A program made the translations under genes and the position numbers. 64,000 nt of DNA from Lewinellaceae bacterium (GTDB lineage Bacteria; Bacteroidota; Bacteroidia; Chitinophagales; Saprospiraceae): positions 124,001 through 188,000 of the forward strand of contig JACJYQ010000007.1 in assembly GCA_020636025.1 (NCBI GenBank), in the 5' to 3' direction. Shown here piece after piece: positions 54,072-63,353 of this stretch; position 1 is the first letter of the stretch; each line of letters starts with the position of its first letter. Below the pieces are notes generated by a model that was not told the origin of the DNA, did not search any database, and was given only the letters and a program-made list of their open reading frames with translations.

Positions 54072-54078
54072 TCTGTAC

Positions 54079-55746
54079 TTATTTAGTAATTCTGAACCAG
54101 TCGATATCTGCAAATCCACCTCGTTTTTTATTGTCGGAACTGCTGGAGAATACACCTACTTTGGCGCCAATCCATGTGTCAGGTTGTGCTTGAAACGGCT
54201 TTCCGATAGAATAAAAGTGGGTGCCATCGGTACTCCAGCTAAAACGGCACCAGCCGAGCGGTGATTCAACCTTAACCCGCATGAAAACTTCATTGCCAGG
54301 TAGCCGATGCTCATCCAGCATTTTTTCTGAGGCTCCGGATTTTGCCTTCAGACATTCGATCTGGCTGATTTTATAGCCTTCACTATCTCTATAAATAACC
54401 AGGCCGGCATAATCATTACCCATGACAAGCAGGCCCGCCCGCTTCCCATTCATGGCAATGGTGTCTACATTCCATGAGATGGAAGTAGTAGCTGTGAAAT
54501 CGGGAGCAGGGAATTTTTGCAAAAGAAGGTTGGGAGACATCCACATGTTAATCTGGTCTTCCGGAAGCTTCATCGGAAACAAGCGCAGATATCCACTGCC
54601 GCGCATCAGCGCATACCAGGTCACCATCGGATTGGCATGCCATTGCCATTGAAGACCCAACTTGTCGCTGTTAAATTCATCATCTTCAGCAGGAGTGCAA
54701 ATGGTTTCCGGATTGGTTTTTACAGGTTTTTCCCAATAGTAAACCGGTTCACCTATGCCATCGCCATCGCCATCTTTACCGATAACTGGCCAGCCATCTT
54801 TCCACTCCATGGGTTGAAGATGTACGATGCGCCCATAAGCTTCGCGATCCTGAAAGTGATAAAACCAGGATTTGCCTTCCGGTGTTTCCACCCAGGCGCC
54901 CTGGTGGGGCCCATTAGTCTCACTGCCGCCTTGTTCCAATACAATTTTCTCTTCATAAGGGCCGTACACATCTTTCGATCTCAGGGCCAATTGCCATCCG
55001 GTACTCACTCCTCCTGCCGGGGCAAATATGTAGTAATACCCGTCGCGTTTGTAAAACTTTGGGCCTTCGATGGTTGGATGAGCGTCATGCCCGTCAAATA
55101 CGTGTTTCCCTTCATCCAGGGCTTTACTGCCATCTGGGGATAATTGATTTACCGTGAGCAGACTGTTTACCCCGGCGCGACTTCCAGCCCAGCCATGCAC
55201 CAGCCAAACCTTGCCGTCATCATCCCAGAGCGGGCTTGGGTCAATCAGACCTTTGCCTTCCAATACGAGCACCGGTTCCGTCCATGGGCCTGCCGGATTG
55301 CTGGCTTTTACCATGTAAATACCAAAATCCGGATCACCCCAGTAAATGTAGAAGTGCTCATTGTGGTATCGAATGCAGGGCGCCCAGCATCCATCGCCGT
55401 GCCTGGGCACATTGAAATACTCTACAGGATATTGTTTTGGGAGCGCGTGCCCGATGATTGTCCAATGGATCATATCCCTGGAATGCAAAATGGGTAGTCC
55501 GGGAGTACAATTAAAACTGGAAGCCGTCATGTAATACTCTTTACCAACCCGTATTACATCAGGATCAGAATAATCGGCATAGATGATCGGATTCCTGTAG
55601 CGCCCATCTTGTAGGTCGGGCAGCCACACCTTTGAAGCAAAGCATTGTTCCATGCTCGCCTGTTTGGGTTGCGCTATTGAACTACAAACACACATTAACA
55701 GTACAACACTGACAAAAAATATTCTTCTCAAAAAGTTGAAACTCAT
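54079..55746 (-). CDS. Glycoside hydrolase family 43 (arabinofuranosidase/xylosidase type)
   Basis: The 555-aa enzyme is read from MSFNFLRRIFF (55746) with a signal peptide. The five-bladed propeller carries YADYSDPDVIR (general base Asp), GLIDPSPLWDDD (pKa-modulating Asp), and PTIEGPKFYKRDGYYYIF (acid Glu). A C-terminal beta-sandwich (about residues 350-555) follows, as in GH43 subfamily with a DUF1349-like module. It probably trims arabinose or related side chains of pectin. It is placed between the transporter and the esterase. Confidence 0.92.
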   Translation of the reverse strand: MSFNFLRRIFFVSVVLLMCVCSSIAQPKQASMEQCFASKVWLPDLQDGRYRNPIIYADYSDPDVIRVGKEYYMTASSFNCTPGLPILHSRDMIHWTIIGHALPKQYPVEYFNVPRHGDGCWAPCIRYHNEHFYIYWGDPDFGIYMVKASNPAGPWTEPVLVLEGKGLIDPSPLWDDDGKVWLVHGWAGSRAGVNSLLTVNQLSPDGSKALDEGKHVFDGHDAHPTIEGPKFYKRDGYYYIFAPAGGVSTGWQLALRSKDVYGPYEEKIVLEQGGSETNGPHQGAWVETPEGKSWFYHFQDREAYGRIVHLQPMEWKDGWPVIGKDGDGDGIGEPVYYWEKPVKTNPETICTPAEDDEFNSDKLGLQWQWHANPMVTWYALMRGSGYLRLFPMKLPEDQINMWMSPNLLLQKFPAPDFTATTSISWNVDTIAMNGKRAGLLVMGNDYAGLVIYRDSEGYKISQIECLKAKSGASEKMLDEHRLPGNEVFMRVKVESPLGWCRFSWSTDGTHFYSIGKPFQAQPDTWIGAKVGVFSSSSDNKKRGGFADIDWFRITK

Positions 55747-55764
55747 GATTCCTGTTTTATCCAC

Positions 55765-57039
55765 TTAGATTTTAACCGTATCCATTTTAGGCGCCAGGAA
55801 ATGCATGATCAGCCAGGCAATGACGTATACACATCCGCAAATGAGAAATAGTACATTGTATCCGGCTCCAATATCACCGGCGGCTTTGTAAGAATCAAGC
55901 AATCTGCCCACCAACAAGGGGAACATGATGCCGCCAACAGCGCCTGCCATACCACCAATGCCCACAATGGAACTCACTGCCTTTTTAGGGAACATATCGG
56001 ATGCAGTTGTGAAAATATTGGCGCTCCAGGCCTGGTGTGCAGCAGCGGCCAGACTGATTAGTCCAACAGCCACCCAAACATTGGTGGCGTATTTAGCCAA
56101 GATGATGGGTACTACACAAAGAGCGAAGATCAACATGGCTGTTTTTCTGGCTCTGAATACAGGCCATCCGAGTTTCATAAAGTATCCTGATAAATAGCCA
56201 CCGCCAATACTGCCAATGGTAGTAGCAGTATACACAACCGCTAATTCCAGGCTTGGCTTTTTCAGATCAAGATGGAAAGTGCTGGAAAAATATGAAGGAA
56301 GCCAGAACAGGAAGAACCACCAGATGGGGTCGGTAAGCAGCTTGCCAAAGAAAAATGCCCATGTTTGGCGAATCTTGAACAGACTGAGCCAGTTTACCGG
56401 CTTTTCGTCGGGTTCCGGATCATCGCTGTGTATGTAATCGTATTCTTCCTTGCTGAGTTTTTTGTGTCTTGATGGTATCTCGTAATAGATGATCCAAAAC
56501 ACAAGCCAGATAAAACCTATGGCACCTGTGATGATAAATGCTTCCTGCCAGCCCCATACACCCAGTATCCACGGAACCATGATTGGAGCTACTACGGCAC
56601 CAATATTGGCACCGGAGTTAAAAATACCGGTTGCAAGCGCTCTTTCTTTTTTTGGAAACCATTCAGCAACAGACTTAATAGCAGTTGGAAAGTTCCCGGA
56701 TTCGCCAAGACCCAAAGCAGCCCTGGCAGCACCAAAGCCGAAAGTACTCTTGGCAAAGGCGTGAGCTATGGCGGCAATACTCCAGGTTATGATGGAAATG
56801 ATGTACCCTTTCTTTGTACCCAGCCAGTCAACTATCCTTCCAAAGAACAACATACCCAGGGCATAAGCCGCGGAAAAGGCCATTACAATGTTGCCATAAT
56901 CCGTTTCTGTCCATTCAAAAGCTGTTTCAAGGGTGGGTTTCAAAAGCCCGATCACCTGGCGGTCCAGGTAGTTGATGGTAGTGGCAAAAAACAGAAGTGC
57001 CACTACTGTCCAGCGGTATTTTCCAATTGCTTGTTGCAT
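55765..57039 (-). CDS. MFS hexuronate transporter, ExuT-like
   Basis: The 424-aa 12-helix MFS permease belongs to the anion:cation symporter group that imports galacturonate and glucuronate. INYLDRQVIGLLKPTLE in helix 1, GRIVDWLGTKKGYI (helix 2-3 loop motif A), and ARAALGLGESGNFPTAIKSV with the Arg and Glu typical of ExuT/GudP are visible. A central cytosolic loop of about 40 residues splits the halves. It is placed between eda and GH43, consistent with uronate uptake across the inner membrane. Confidence 0.88.
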   Translation of the reverse strand: MQQAIGKYRWTVVALLFFATTINYLDRQVIGLLKPTLETAFEWTETDYGNIVMAFSAAYALGMLFFGRIVDWLGTKKGYIISIITWSIAAIAHAFAKSTFGFGAARAALGLGESGNFPTAIKSVAEWFPKKERALATGIFNSGANIGAVVAPIMVPWILGVWGWQEAFIITGAIGFIWLVFWIIYYEIPSRHKKLSKEEYDYIHSDDPEPDEKPVNWLSLFKIRQTWAFFFGKLLTDPIWWFFLFWLPSYFSSTFHLDLKKPSLELAVVYTATTIGSIGGGYLSGYFMKLGWPVFRARKTAMLIFALCVVPIILAKYATNVWVAVGLISLAAAAHQAWSANIFTTASDMFPKKAVSSIVGIGGMAGAVGGIMFPLLVGRLLDSYKAAGDIGAGYNVLFLICGCVYVIAWLIMHFLAPKMDTVKI

Positions 57040-57083
57040 GTTGTACAGGGTAGTTGGGTTTATGAATTGAAAATGTAAGTCAA

Positions 57084-57731
57084 TTAAGATTTGGCAGATT
57101 GCCTTTCCAGGATGTAGTCGCTTAGCCTGCGAACCCGCAAACTAAGAACTGTCGAGTCAGTAGCAGCATCGCCTTTAAAAAGCTGGGATCCCATACCCAC
57201 TGCCTGCACGCCGGCGTCAAGCCACTCTCCAATACTTTCCCGGGTCGGATGCACGCCTCCTGTAACCATCAATGGTACTTTGGGCATTGGTCCTCGCAGG
57301 GCTTTGATGTAATCAGGGCCTACTATGTTTCCAGGGAAAACTTTGACCAGTGCAGCGCCCATATCCCAGGCCGTCCAGATTTCATTCAGCGTCAAGGCGC
57401 CAGGCATCCAGGGTTTTTTGTGCTCCTGGCAAACCTTGGCAACGTCTGAAGTAGTAACCGGCTGAACCACGAAGTCAGCCCCTGCCGCCAAAAATTTTTC
57501 TGCATCGGATGCCGTGAAAATGGTTCCAATGCCAATTTCCATATCAGGGCAATGCTCACGCACGAAAGGCACCAGCTCCTTGAACACTCCAAAAGCCGAT
57601 TCTCCGCGATTGGTGAATTCAAAGAAGCGCAGGCCGCCATCGTAACACGCTTTTACGACCTGACAAGAATATTCCGCATCTGCATGGTAGAATACCGGAA
57701 CGATGGGGTTAGCTATAAGTTTATCAAGCAC
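57084..57731 (-). CDS. eda: KDPG/KHG aldolase
   Basis: The 215-aa class I aldolase splits 2-keto-3-deoxy-6-phosphogluconate to pyruvate and glyceraldehyde-3-phosphate. It has FFEFTNRG with the catalytic Glu, EIGIGTIFTASDAEKFLAAG, and ALVKVFPGNIVGPDYIKALRG with the Schiff-base Lys in KVFPG. Its length is normal. It is 30 bp downstream of kdgK and 44 bp upstream of the transporter, so the last two enzymatic steps are encoded together. Confidence 0.94.
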   Translation of the reverse strand: MLDKLIANPIVPVFYHADAEYSCQVVKACYDGGLRFFEFTNRGESAFGVFKELVPFVREHCPDMEIGIGTIFTASDAEKFLAAGADFVVQPVTTSDVAKVCQEHKKPWMPGALTLNEIWTAWDMGAALVKVFPGNIVGPDYIKALRGPMPKVPLMVTGGVHPTRESIGEWLDAGVQAVGMGSQLFKGDAATDSTVLSLRVRRLSDYILERQSAKS

Positions 57732-57761
57732 AGATTAGTCTGATTTAAGTTTTTCGTTTGT

Positions 57762-58757
57762 TTATCGAAGGAGGCGGCCAGAGACATCTCCTTCCATGAC
57801 TTGTTCCACCTCAGCCGCACTTACCACATTGAAATCGCCTTCAATGGTATGTTTCAGGGCTGAAGCAGCTGTTGCAAATGACAATGCCTTATTGGTGTCT
57901 TCGTATTTTAAGGAACCGTAAATAAACCCGGCCATAAAGGCATCACCACCGCCGATACGGTCAACAATAGGTTTGAGATCAAACGTGGGTGACTCAATCA
58001 TTTGCTTGCCATCAAAGCAAAGGCCTGTCAGGCGGTTGTGATTGGCACTCAGTGTATCCCTCCGGGTGGCAATAATTTTCTTAAGATTCGGAAAGCGGTC
58101 CATCATCTGAGTGGCCATGCTTTCAAAATCACTGGATCTGATACTAAAAATGTCCTCCGCATCTCCAACAGTGCAAACAATGACATCACAATCAGCCACG
58201 AGATCGGGCATCACTTCAGAGGCTTTTTTTCCATATTGCCAAAGCACCCTTCTGTAATTCACATCGGCACTGATGCTGACACCAAGTTTTTTTGCCGTCT
58301 TCACTGCATCAGAACATGCTTCAGCTGCAGAAGCTGACACGGCGGGGGTTATCCCAGTCCAGTGAAACCACCTGGCATCTCTGAATATTTCATCCCAGTT
58401 AAATGCAGCTGGGTTGAGCTTTGCAAAGGCCGATTCATAGCGGTCGTACACAATCCGACTTGGCCGGATACCGGCACCAACCTCCATGAAATACAATCCA
58501 AGACGGCCATCCTGAAACACAAAATGGCTGCTGTCAATACCGCTTTTATGAAAAAACGCAGCGGCAGACTTCCCCAGGTCATTTTCAGGGAAAACTGTCA
58601 CGTGAGCCGCTGAAACACCCATTTGGGCCAGTGCGGCCGCGGCGTTTGCCTCGCCGCCTCCATAAGTAATATCCAGGCCATTTGCCTGGGCAAAACGCTG
58701 ATGGCCGGGTGCCGTCAGTCGCATCATAATCTCTCCAAATGTTACTACAGTTGCCAT
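57762..58757 (-). CDS. kdgK: 2-Keto-3-deoxygluconate kinase
   Basis: The 331-aa PfkB-family kinase converts KDG to KDPG. The N-terminus has FGEIMMRLTAPG and the substrate motif TYGGGEANAAAALAQMG; the ATP/catalytic motif is DRIGGGDAFMAGFIYG with the catalytic Asp. PfkB signatures and the locus context (KDG is made by UxaA) support the specificity. It sits 56 bp downstream of uxaC. Confidence 0.92.
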   Translation of the reverse strand: MATVVTFGEIMMRLTAPGHQRFAQANGLDITYGGGEANAAAALAQMGVSAAHVTVFPENDLGKSAAAFFHKSGIDSSHFVFQDGRLGLYFMEVGAGIRPSRIVYDRYESAFAKLNPAAFNWDEIFRDARWFHWTGITPAVSASAAEACSDAVKTAKKLGVSISADVNYRRVLWQYGKKASEVMPDLVADCDVIVCTVGDAEDIFSIRSSDFESMATQMMDRFPNLKKIIATRRDTLSANHNRLTGLCFDGKQMIESPTFDLKPIVDRIGGGDAFMAGFIYGSLKYEDTNKALSFATAASALKHTIEGDFNVVSAAEVEQVMEGDVSGRLLR

Positions 58758-58813
58758 GCCCGGATTCCAAAGTTTAGTGTAAGATGCTTCAAGGAATGAA
58801 TTTTTTCTCAGAT

Positions 58814-60223
58814 TTAGTTTTGGAATCCAAAAAAGCCCGCTGCATTGCGGTAGGAAATATCGCGGATCACTTCACCTATCCATTCCATTTCATCGGGCAG
58901 TTCCCCGTTTTCAATTTCATGGCCAAACAGGTTGCAAATTGTCCTCCGGAAATACTCATGGCGAGGGTAGGAGAGGAATGATCGGGAGTCGGTGAGCATG
59001 CCAACAAAATGACTTAACATACCCATATTCGAAAGGGCATTCAATTGCTTTTCCATGCCGTCTTTCTGATCCAGGAACCACCAGGCCGAACCGAACTGCA
59101 CCTTACCGGCCACAGAACCATCATTAAAATTGCCTACCATAGTGGCCATTAACTCATTGTCGGCAGGATTTAGGTTGTACAAAATGGTTTTCGCCAGTTT
59201 GTTCTCATTGTCGAGACGGTCGAGGAAACGCGCCAGAAATTCGCCTTGCTTGAAATCGCCGATGCTGTCCCAGCCGGTATCCGGGCCCAGGCGACGCATG
59301 GCGCGTGAGTTGTTGTTGCGCAAAGCACCCAGGTGAAATTGCTGAACCCAGCCTTTTTCATGATCCCAAAGCGCAAATTCATGCAACAGGGCGCTTTTAA
59401 TTTTTAAGGTCTCTTCGAGGTCAAGAGCCTCGCCGGAGCGCACTTTGCTGAATATCCGTTTGATTTCCTGCTCTGTGTACACTTCTGCATAAATATGCTC
59501 CAAGCCGTGATCGCTCAAACGACAATTGTTTTGAGCAAAAAAGTCGTGACGGTTTTTCAGCGCTGTGAGGAAATCATCGTAATTGCTGATTTGGACGCCT
59601 GACACGGAGCTCAATTTATCTGTCCAGGTGTTAAATGCGGCAGGGTCTTCCACAGCCATGGCTTTATCGGGACGATATGCCGGATATACTTTTAGGCCGA
59701 GATTTGAATCTTTAGCCATTTGTTGATGGTATTCCAGATTGTCGGTCGGATCATCCGTAGTGCACACTACCTGTACATTCATTTTACGCAGCAAATTGCG
59801 CACTGAGTATTCGGGCTGACGCAACATTTCGCTGGCCTTTTCATACACTGCTTTCGCTGTTTTGGCATTCAATAGATCAGATATGCCGAAATAGCGCTGG
59901 AGCTCCAAATGTGTCCAGTGATAAAGCGGGTTGCGGAGAGTGTAGGGTACAGTTTCGGCCCATTTCTCAAACTTTTCCCAATCGCTTGCCGAACCGGTAC
60001 AATAATCCTCAGAAACGCCGTGGGTGCGCATGGCACGCCATTTATAGTGATCTCCATACAGCCACACCTGCGTAAGATTTTCGAAGTTGTGATCTTCCGC
60101 AATTTGTTGCGGGGGCAGGTGGTTGTGGTAATCTATGATTGGCATTGGCGCAGCAAACTCGTGATAAAGCCGCTGCGCCGCCGACGTATGAAGTAAAAAA
60201 TCCTTGTCTAGAAATGGTTTCAT
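58814..60223 (-). CDS. uxaC: Glucuronate/galacturonate isomerase
   Basis: The 469-aa amidohydrolase-fold isomerase converts galacturonate to tagaturonate (and glucuronate to fructuronate). MPIIDYHNHLPP carries the metal His pair, with VCTTDDPTDNLEYH and FLSYPRHEYFRRTICNLFG as later UxaC motifs. The length is the family norm. It is the first step of the intracellular route and lies 24 bp after uxaA. Confidence 0.96.
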   Translation of the reverse strand: MKPFLDKDFLLHTSAAQRLYHEFAAPMPIIDYHNHLPPQQIAEDHNFENLTQVWLYGDHYKWRAMRTHGVSEDYCTGSASDWEKFEKWAETVPYTLRNPLYHWTHLELQRYFGISDLLNAKTAKAVYEKASEMLRQPEYSVRNLLRKMNVQVVCTTDDPTDNLEYHQQMAKDSNLGLKVYPAYRPDKAMAVEDPAAFNTWTDKLSSVSGVQISNYDDFLTALKNRHDFFAQNNCRLSDHGLEHIYAEVYTEQEIKRIFSKVRSGEALDLEETLKIKSALLHEFALWDHEKGWVQQFHLGALRNNNSRAMRRLGPDTGWDSIGDFKQGEFLARFLDRLDNENKLAKTILYNLNPADNELMATMVGNFNDGSVAGKVQFGSAWWFLDQKDGMEKQLNALSNMGMLSHFVGMLTDSRSFLSYPRHEYFRRTICNLFGHEIENGELPDEMEWIGEVIRDISYRNAAGFFGFQN

Positions 60224-60247
60224 CTAAATCATTATTAAGATTAGGTA

Positions 60248-61900
60248 TTAAAGAGAAATGCCCCGCTTCCAGGGTATAAAATCGTCCTGGCCGAGGCGCA
60301 TGGCGGCTACGTCTTTTTTGCCGCTGGCTACATCAATTACCAGATCCAACAGGTCTGCTGCCGACTGTTCAATGGTTTTCATGCCTTCAATTACAGGGCC
60401 GGTATCGTAGTCGATGATATCGGGCATTCTTTGGGCCAGTGCCGTATTGCTGGAAACCTTCACTACAGGAGCAATGGGGTTGCCGGTTGGCGTGCCAAGA
60501 CCTGTTGTGAACAAAACGATGTTGGCTCCAGCTGCTACCTCTGCAGTGGTGCTTTCCACATCATTTCCCGGGGTACATAACAGATTGAGTCCTGCCTTGC
60601 TAACTTTATCCGGATAGTCCAAAACATCCATTACAGGTGAAGTGCCTCCTTTTTTGGCTGCTCCCGCTGATTTGATGGCATCGGTGATCAATCCGTCGCG
60701 AATATTACCGGGTGAAGGATTCATATCAAATCCACTGCCGGCTTCTTTGGCCCGTTGATTATAGGTATTCATAAGCCCTGAAAAACGCGCAGCTGTTTCG
60801 CGATCTGAGCATCTGTCGCACAGCTCCTGTTCAACACCGCATAATTCCGGGAATTCTGACAATACTACTGATCCACCAAGCGCTACAAGGGTATCTGACA
60901 ATTGTCCTAAAGTGGGATTTGCCGATAGTCCGGAAAAGCCATCAGAACCGCCGCATTCCAATCCAATGCATAATTTGGAAAGAGGTGCCGGTTTCCGTTC
61001 CAGTTTATTGGCTTCTATGAGCGCGGCAAAGGTTTTCTTTAACGCTTGTGCAATCAGTTCTGATTCTTTCCCAACTTTCTGCTGTTCCAGTACGATCAGT
61101 GGTTTTTGGAAATTCGAATCGCGCTTGGCTATTTCTTCCATCAGCATAGGCACCTGGGCATTCTGACAGCCCAGACTCAGCACTGTGGCGCCTGCTACGT
61201 TTGGATTGGTAATATATCCGGCTAGTAATCCACAGAGTGCCTGTGAATCCTGTCGTATGCCGCCGCATCCACCTTCGTGGGTTAAGAATTTTATGCCATC
61301 CACATTGGGAAACAGCCTTGTTGGGGCAGTTTCCGGGTTTGTCAGTAATTCAGTTTCCAGAATATCCGAAACATTTTTTCCGGCTTTGTATAACTGCACC
61401 AATTCCTGTGTAAGCGTGCGATAACCACGCTTTTTTTCGTAGCCAAGATCATGCACCAATGCCTCGCGGAGTACATTGACATTGCGGTTTTCACAGAAAA
61501 CCATCGGAATTACCAGCCAATAATTGGCAGTTCCTACTGAACCATCGGCGCGATGATAACCCAGAAACTCACGTCCACTCCAGGCAGACACATCCGGCGC
61601 GGTCCATTCAGCCATTTTTTTAACGTCCAGACTAAAGCTGTTCGTGGCGTGTTTGAGGTTTTCTGTAGTCAGCACTGCTCCGGCAGCGATAGGGCTTTGT
61701 GCCTTGCCTACAAGTACGCCATACATACGCACCTCATCGCCGGGATTGAGCGTTTCAGCGGCAAACTTGTGTTTAGCCGGCACATCCGACACCAGTTGCC
61801 AACTATGTCCGTTCAACTGGACAGTTTCACCTTTGGCAAGGTTGTCGAGCGCTACAATGGCATTGTCATGCGGGTGTATCTGTAAGACTCTTTGCTTCAT
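60248..61900 (-). CDS. uxaA: Altronate dehydratase
   Basis: The 550-aa enzyme dehydrates altronate to KDG. The short N-terminal SAF-type domain (about residues 1-95) precedes the large catalytic domain with HEGGCGGIRQDS, GLECGGSDGFSGLSANP and CTPGNDVESTTAEVAAGAN, which resemble the iron-dependent UxaA/GarD family. It is a full-length two-domain UxaA. Its start overlaps the uxaB stop by 35 bp, suggesting translational coupling. Confidence 0.96.
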   Translation of the reverse strand: MKQRVLQIHPHDNAIVALDNLAKGETVQLNGHSWQLVSDVPAKHKFAAETLNPGDEVRMYGVLVGKAQSPIAAGAVLTTENLKHATNSFSLDVKKMAEWTAPDVSAWSGREFLGYHRADGSVGTANYWLVIPMVFCENRNVNVLREALVHDLGYEKKRGYRTLTQELVQLYKAGKNVSDILETELLTNPETAPTRLFPNVDGIKFLTHEGGCGGIRQDSQALCGLLAGYITNPNVAGATVLSLGCQNAQVPMLMEEIAKRDSNFQKPLIVLEQQKVGKESELIAQALKKTFAALIEANKLERKPAPLSKLCIGLECGGSDGFSGLSANPTLGQLSDTLVALGGSVVLSEFPELCGVEQELCDRCSDRETAARFSGLMNTYNQRAKEAGSGFDMNPSPGNIRDGLITDAIKSAGAAKKGGTSPVMDVLDYPDKVSKAGLNLLCTPGNDVESTTAEVAAGANIVLFTTGLGTPTGNPIAPVVKVSSNTALAQRMPDIIDYDTGPVIEGMKTIEQSAADLLDLVIDVASGKKDVAAMRLGQDDFIPWKRGISL

Positions 61901-63347
61901 TTTTTATAACCAAATCGTGTAAAACACTGGCAGCTCCCTGTTGGAGAATATCTTCAACAAACTGGCTCACTCTTTGACTGAATCCGGGTAGTTTTGAAAG
62001 GTCGTGTCCCCAGAATTTTTTGTCAGACAAGACTTCCTGAGCAATGTCCTCAGGTGCAAAATTTCGCCATTTATCCTTGAAGTACTCGGCATTTTCATCC
62101 TGCACTGAGTGTTTGTTTTCCCGAAAGTAACATAGAAAAGCGGCAAAGCCCAAGGCAAAATACATGGGAGCAAGCTTGCCTTTCCTGTAATGCTCCAAAA
62201 CCAGCGGAACATTGCGCATTTTCATTTTGGTAGAATACTGAACGGTAATGCTCGTCCAGAAATGCTCCACAAATGGATTTCTGAAGCGGTCCAACACCTG
62301 GTGGGCAAATTGCTCGGCATCTTTTGTTGGAATGTCAACCGGAATTGCCGGAATGATTTCTTGAAACATCAGATTCTTGATATAGCCGGACATGGCTTCG
62401 TCTTCCATGGCTTCGCTTACGGTTTGGAATCCCGCCAGGATAGCCAGGCCACAGCTAAGCGTGTGAGTGCCATTTAGTAACCTGAGTTTGCGTTCGCGAT
62501 ATGTATCAATATTAGGTGCTACAATTACAGATTCCGGGTTTGCTTGCTGAAACGATAGGATTTTAGCCACCTGTTCATCACCCTCTATGGCCCAAAGGCA
62601 ATATGGCTCTGACACGGTAAACAGACTGTCCTGATACCCAAGTGTTTCTTGTAGGGATTTTACCAGTTCTGGGGCAGGTTGGCCAGGTACAATGCGATCG
62701 ACTAGGGAATTGCAGAAGGTGCAGGACTCTTCGAGCCATTCGATAAATCCGTATTCCAGATTGTTGAGATGAGCCAGTTCCAGAATGATCGACTCGAGTA
62801 ATGAGCCATTTTTAGGCAACAACTCGGTTGGTACAATCACCAGCCCTTTTGACCTGTCGCCTTCAAAATGGCGGTATCTGGTGTATAAGAATGAGAGCAG
62901 TTTACCGGGAAAAGACTCGGGCGGCGTTTCCTTAATGTCTTCTGAAACCAGTTGAATGCCGACTTCGGTTGTGTTGGAAATCACAATTTCAAGGTCGGGA
63001 CTTTCGGCTAGTTCCAAAATTTCCTTCCATTGTTTTTTTGCAGAAAGCACGCGGCTAATAGCGGATGAAATGATGTTTTCATCAATCTGTTCGCCATTTT
63101 CTATTCCGCGCAAACAAATGGTGTACAAGCCATCCTGCTTATCAAAGGCTGTTGCGCTTCCCGAGTCAGTGGATTTTACCACCACCACGCGGCCATTGAA
63201 CACTCCTTGTCGGTTTGCTTTATTGATCAAATAATCGGGGAGAGCCCTTAGCAGCGCACCGGTACCAAATTGAAGCACCTTCTCAGGAAGAGAAAAATCG
63301 GCCAACTCAGGCCGGTCTTGTAAAAACGCTTTTGAAAGATGATCCAT
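61866..63347 (-). CDS. uxaB: Tagaturonate reductase
   Basis: This 493-aa mannitol-dehydrogenase-family enzyme reduces tagaturonate to altronate with NADH. It has VLQFGTGALLRALPDYLI (nucleotide-binding), NTTEVGI, EPYCLWAIEG and LRLLNGTHTLSCGLAILAG containing the catalytic Lys/Asn/His region of the polyol dehydrogenases. The length is right for UxaB. It overlaps uxaA by 35 bp and begins 6 bp after the edge-truncated gene, so all three are one transcript. Confidence 0.95.
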   Translation of the reverse strand: MDHLSKAFLQDRPELADFSLPEKVLQFGTGALLRALPDYLINKANRQGVFNGRVVVVKSTDSGSATAFDKQDGLYTICLRGIENGEQIDENIISSAISRVLSAKKQWKEILELAESPDLEIVISNTTEVGIQLVSEDIKETPPESFPGKLLSFLYTRYRHFEGDRSKGLVIVPTELLPKNGSLLESIILELAHLNNLEYGFIEWLEESCTFCNSLVDRIVPGQPAPELVKSLQETLGYQDSLFTVSEPYCLWAIEGDEQVAKILSFQQANPESVIVAPNIDTYRERKLRLLNGTHTLSCGLAILAGFQTVSEAMEDEAMSGYIKNLMFQEIIPAIPVDIPTKDAEQFAHQVLDRFRNPFVEHFWTSITVQYSTKMKMRNVPLVLEHYRKGKLAPMYFALGFAAFLCYFRENKHSVQDENAEYFKDKWRNFAPEDIAQEVLSDKKFWGHDLSKLPGFSQRVSQFVEDILQQGAASVLHDLVIKNEAKSLTDTPA

Positions 63348-63353
63348 ACTTTA

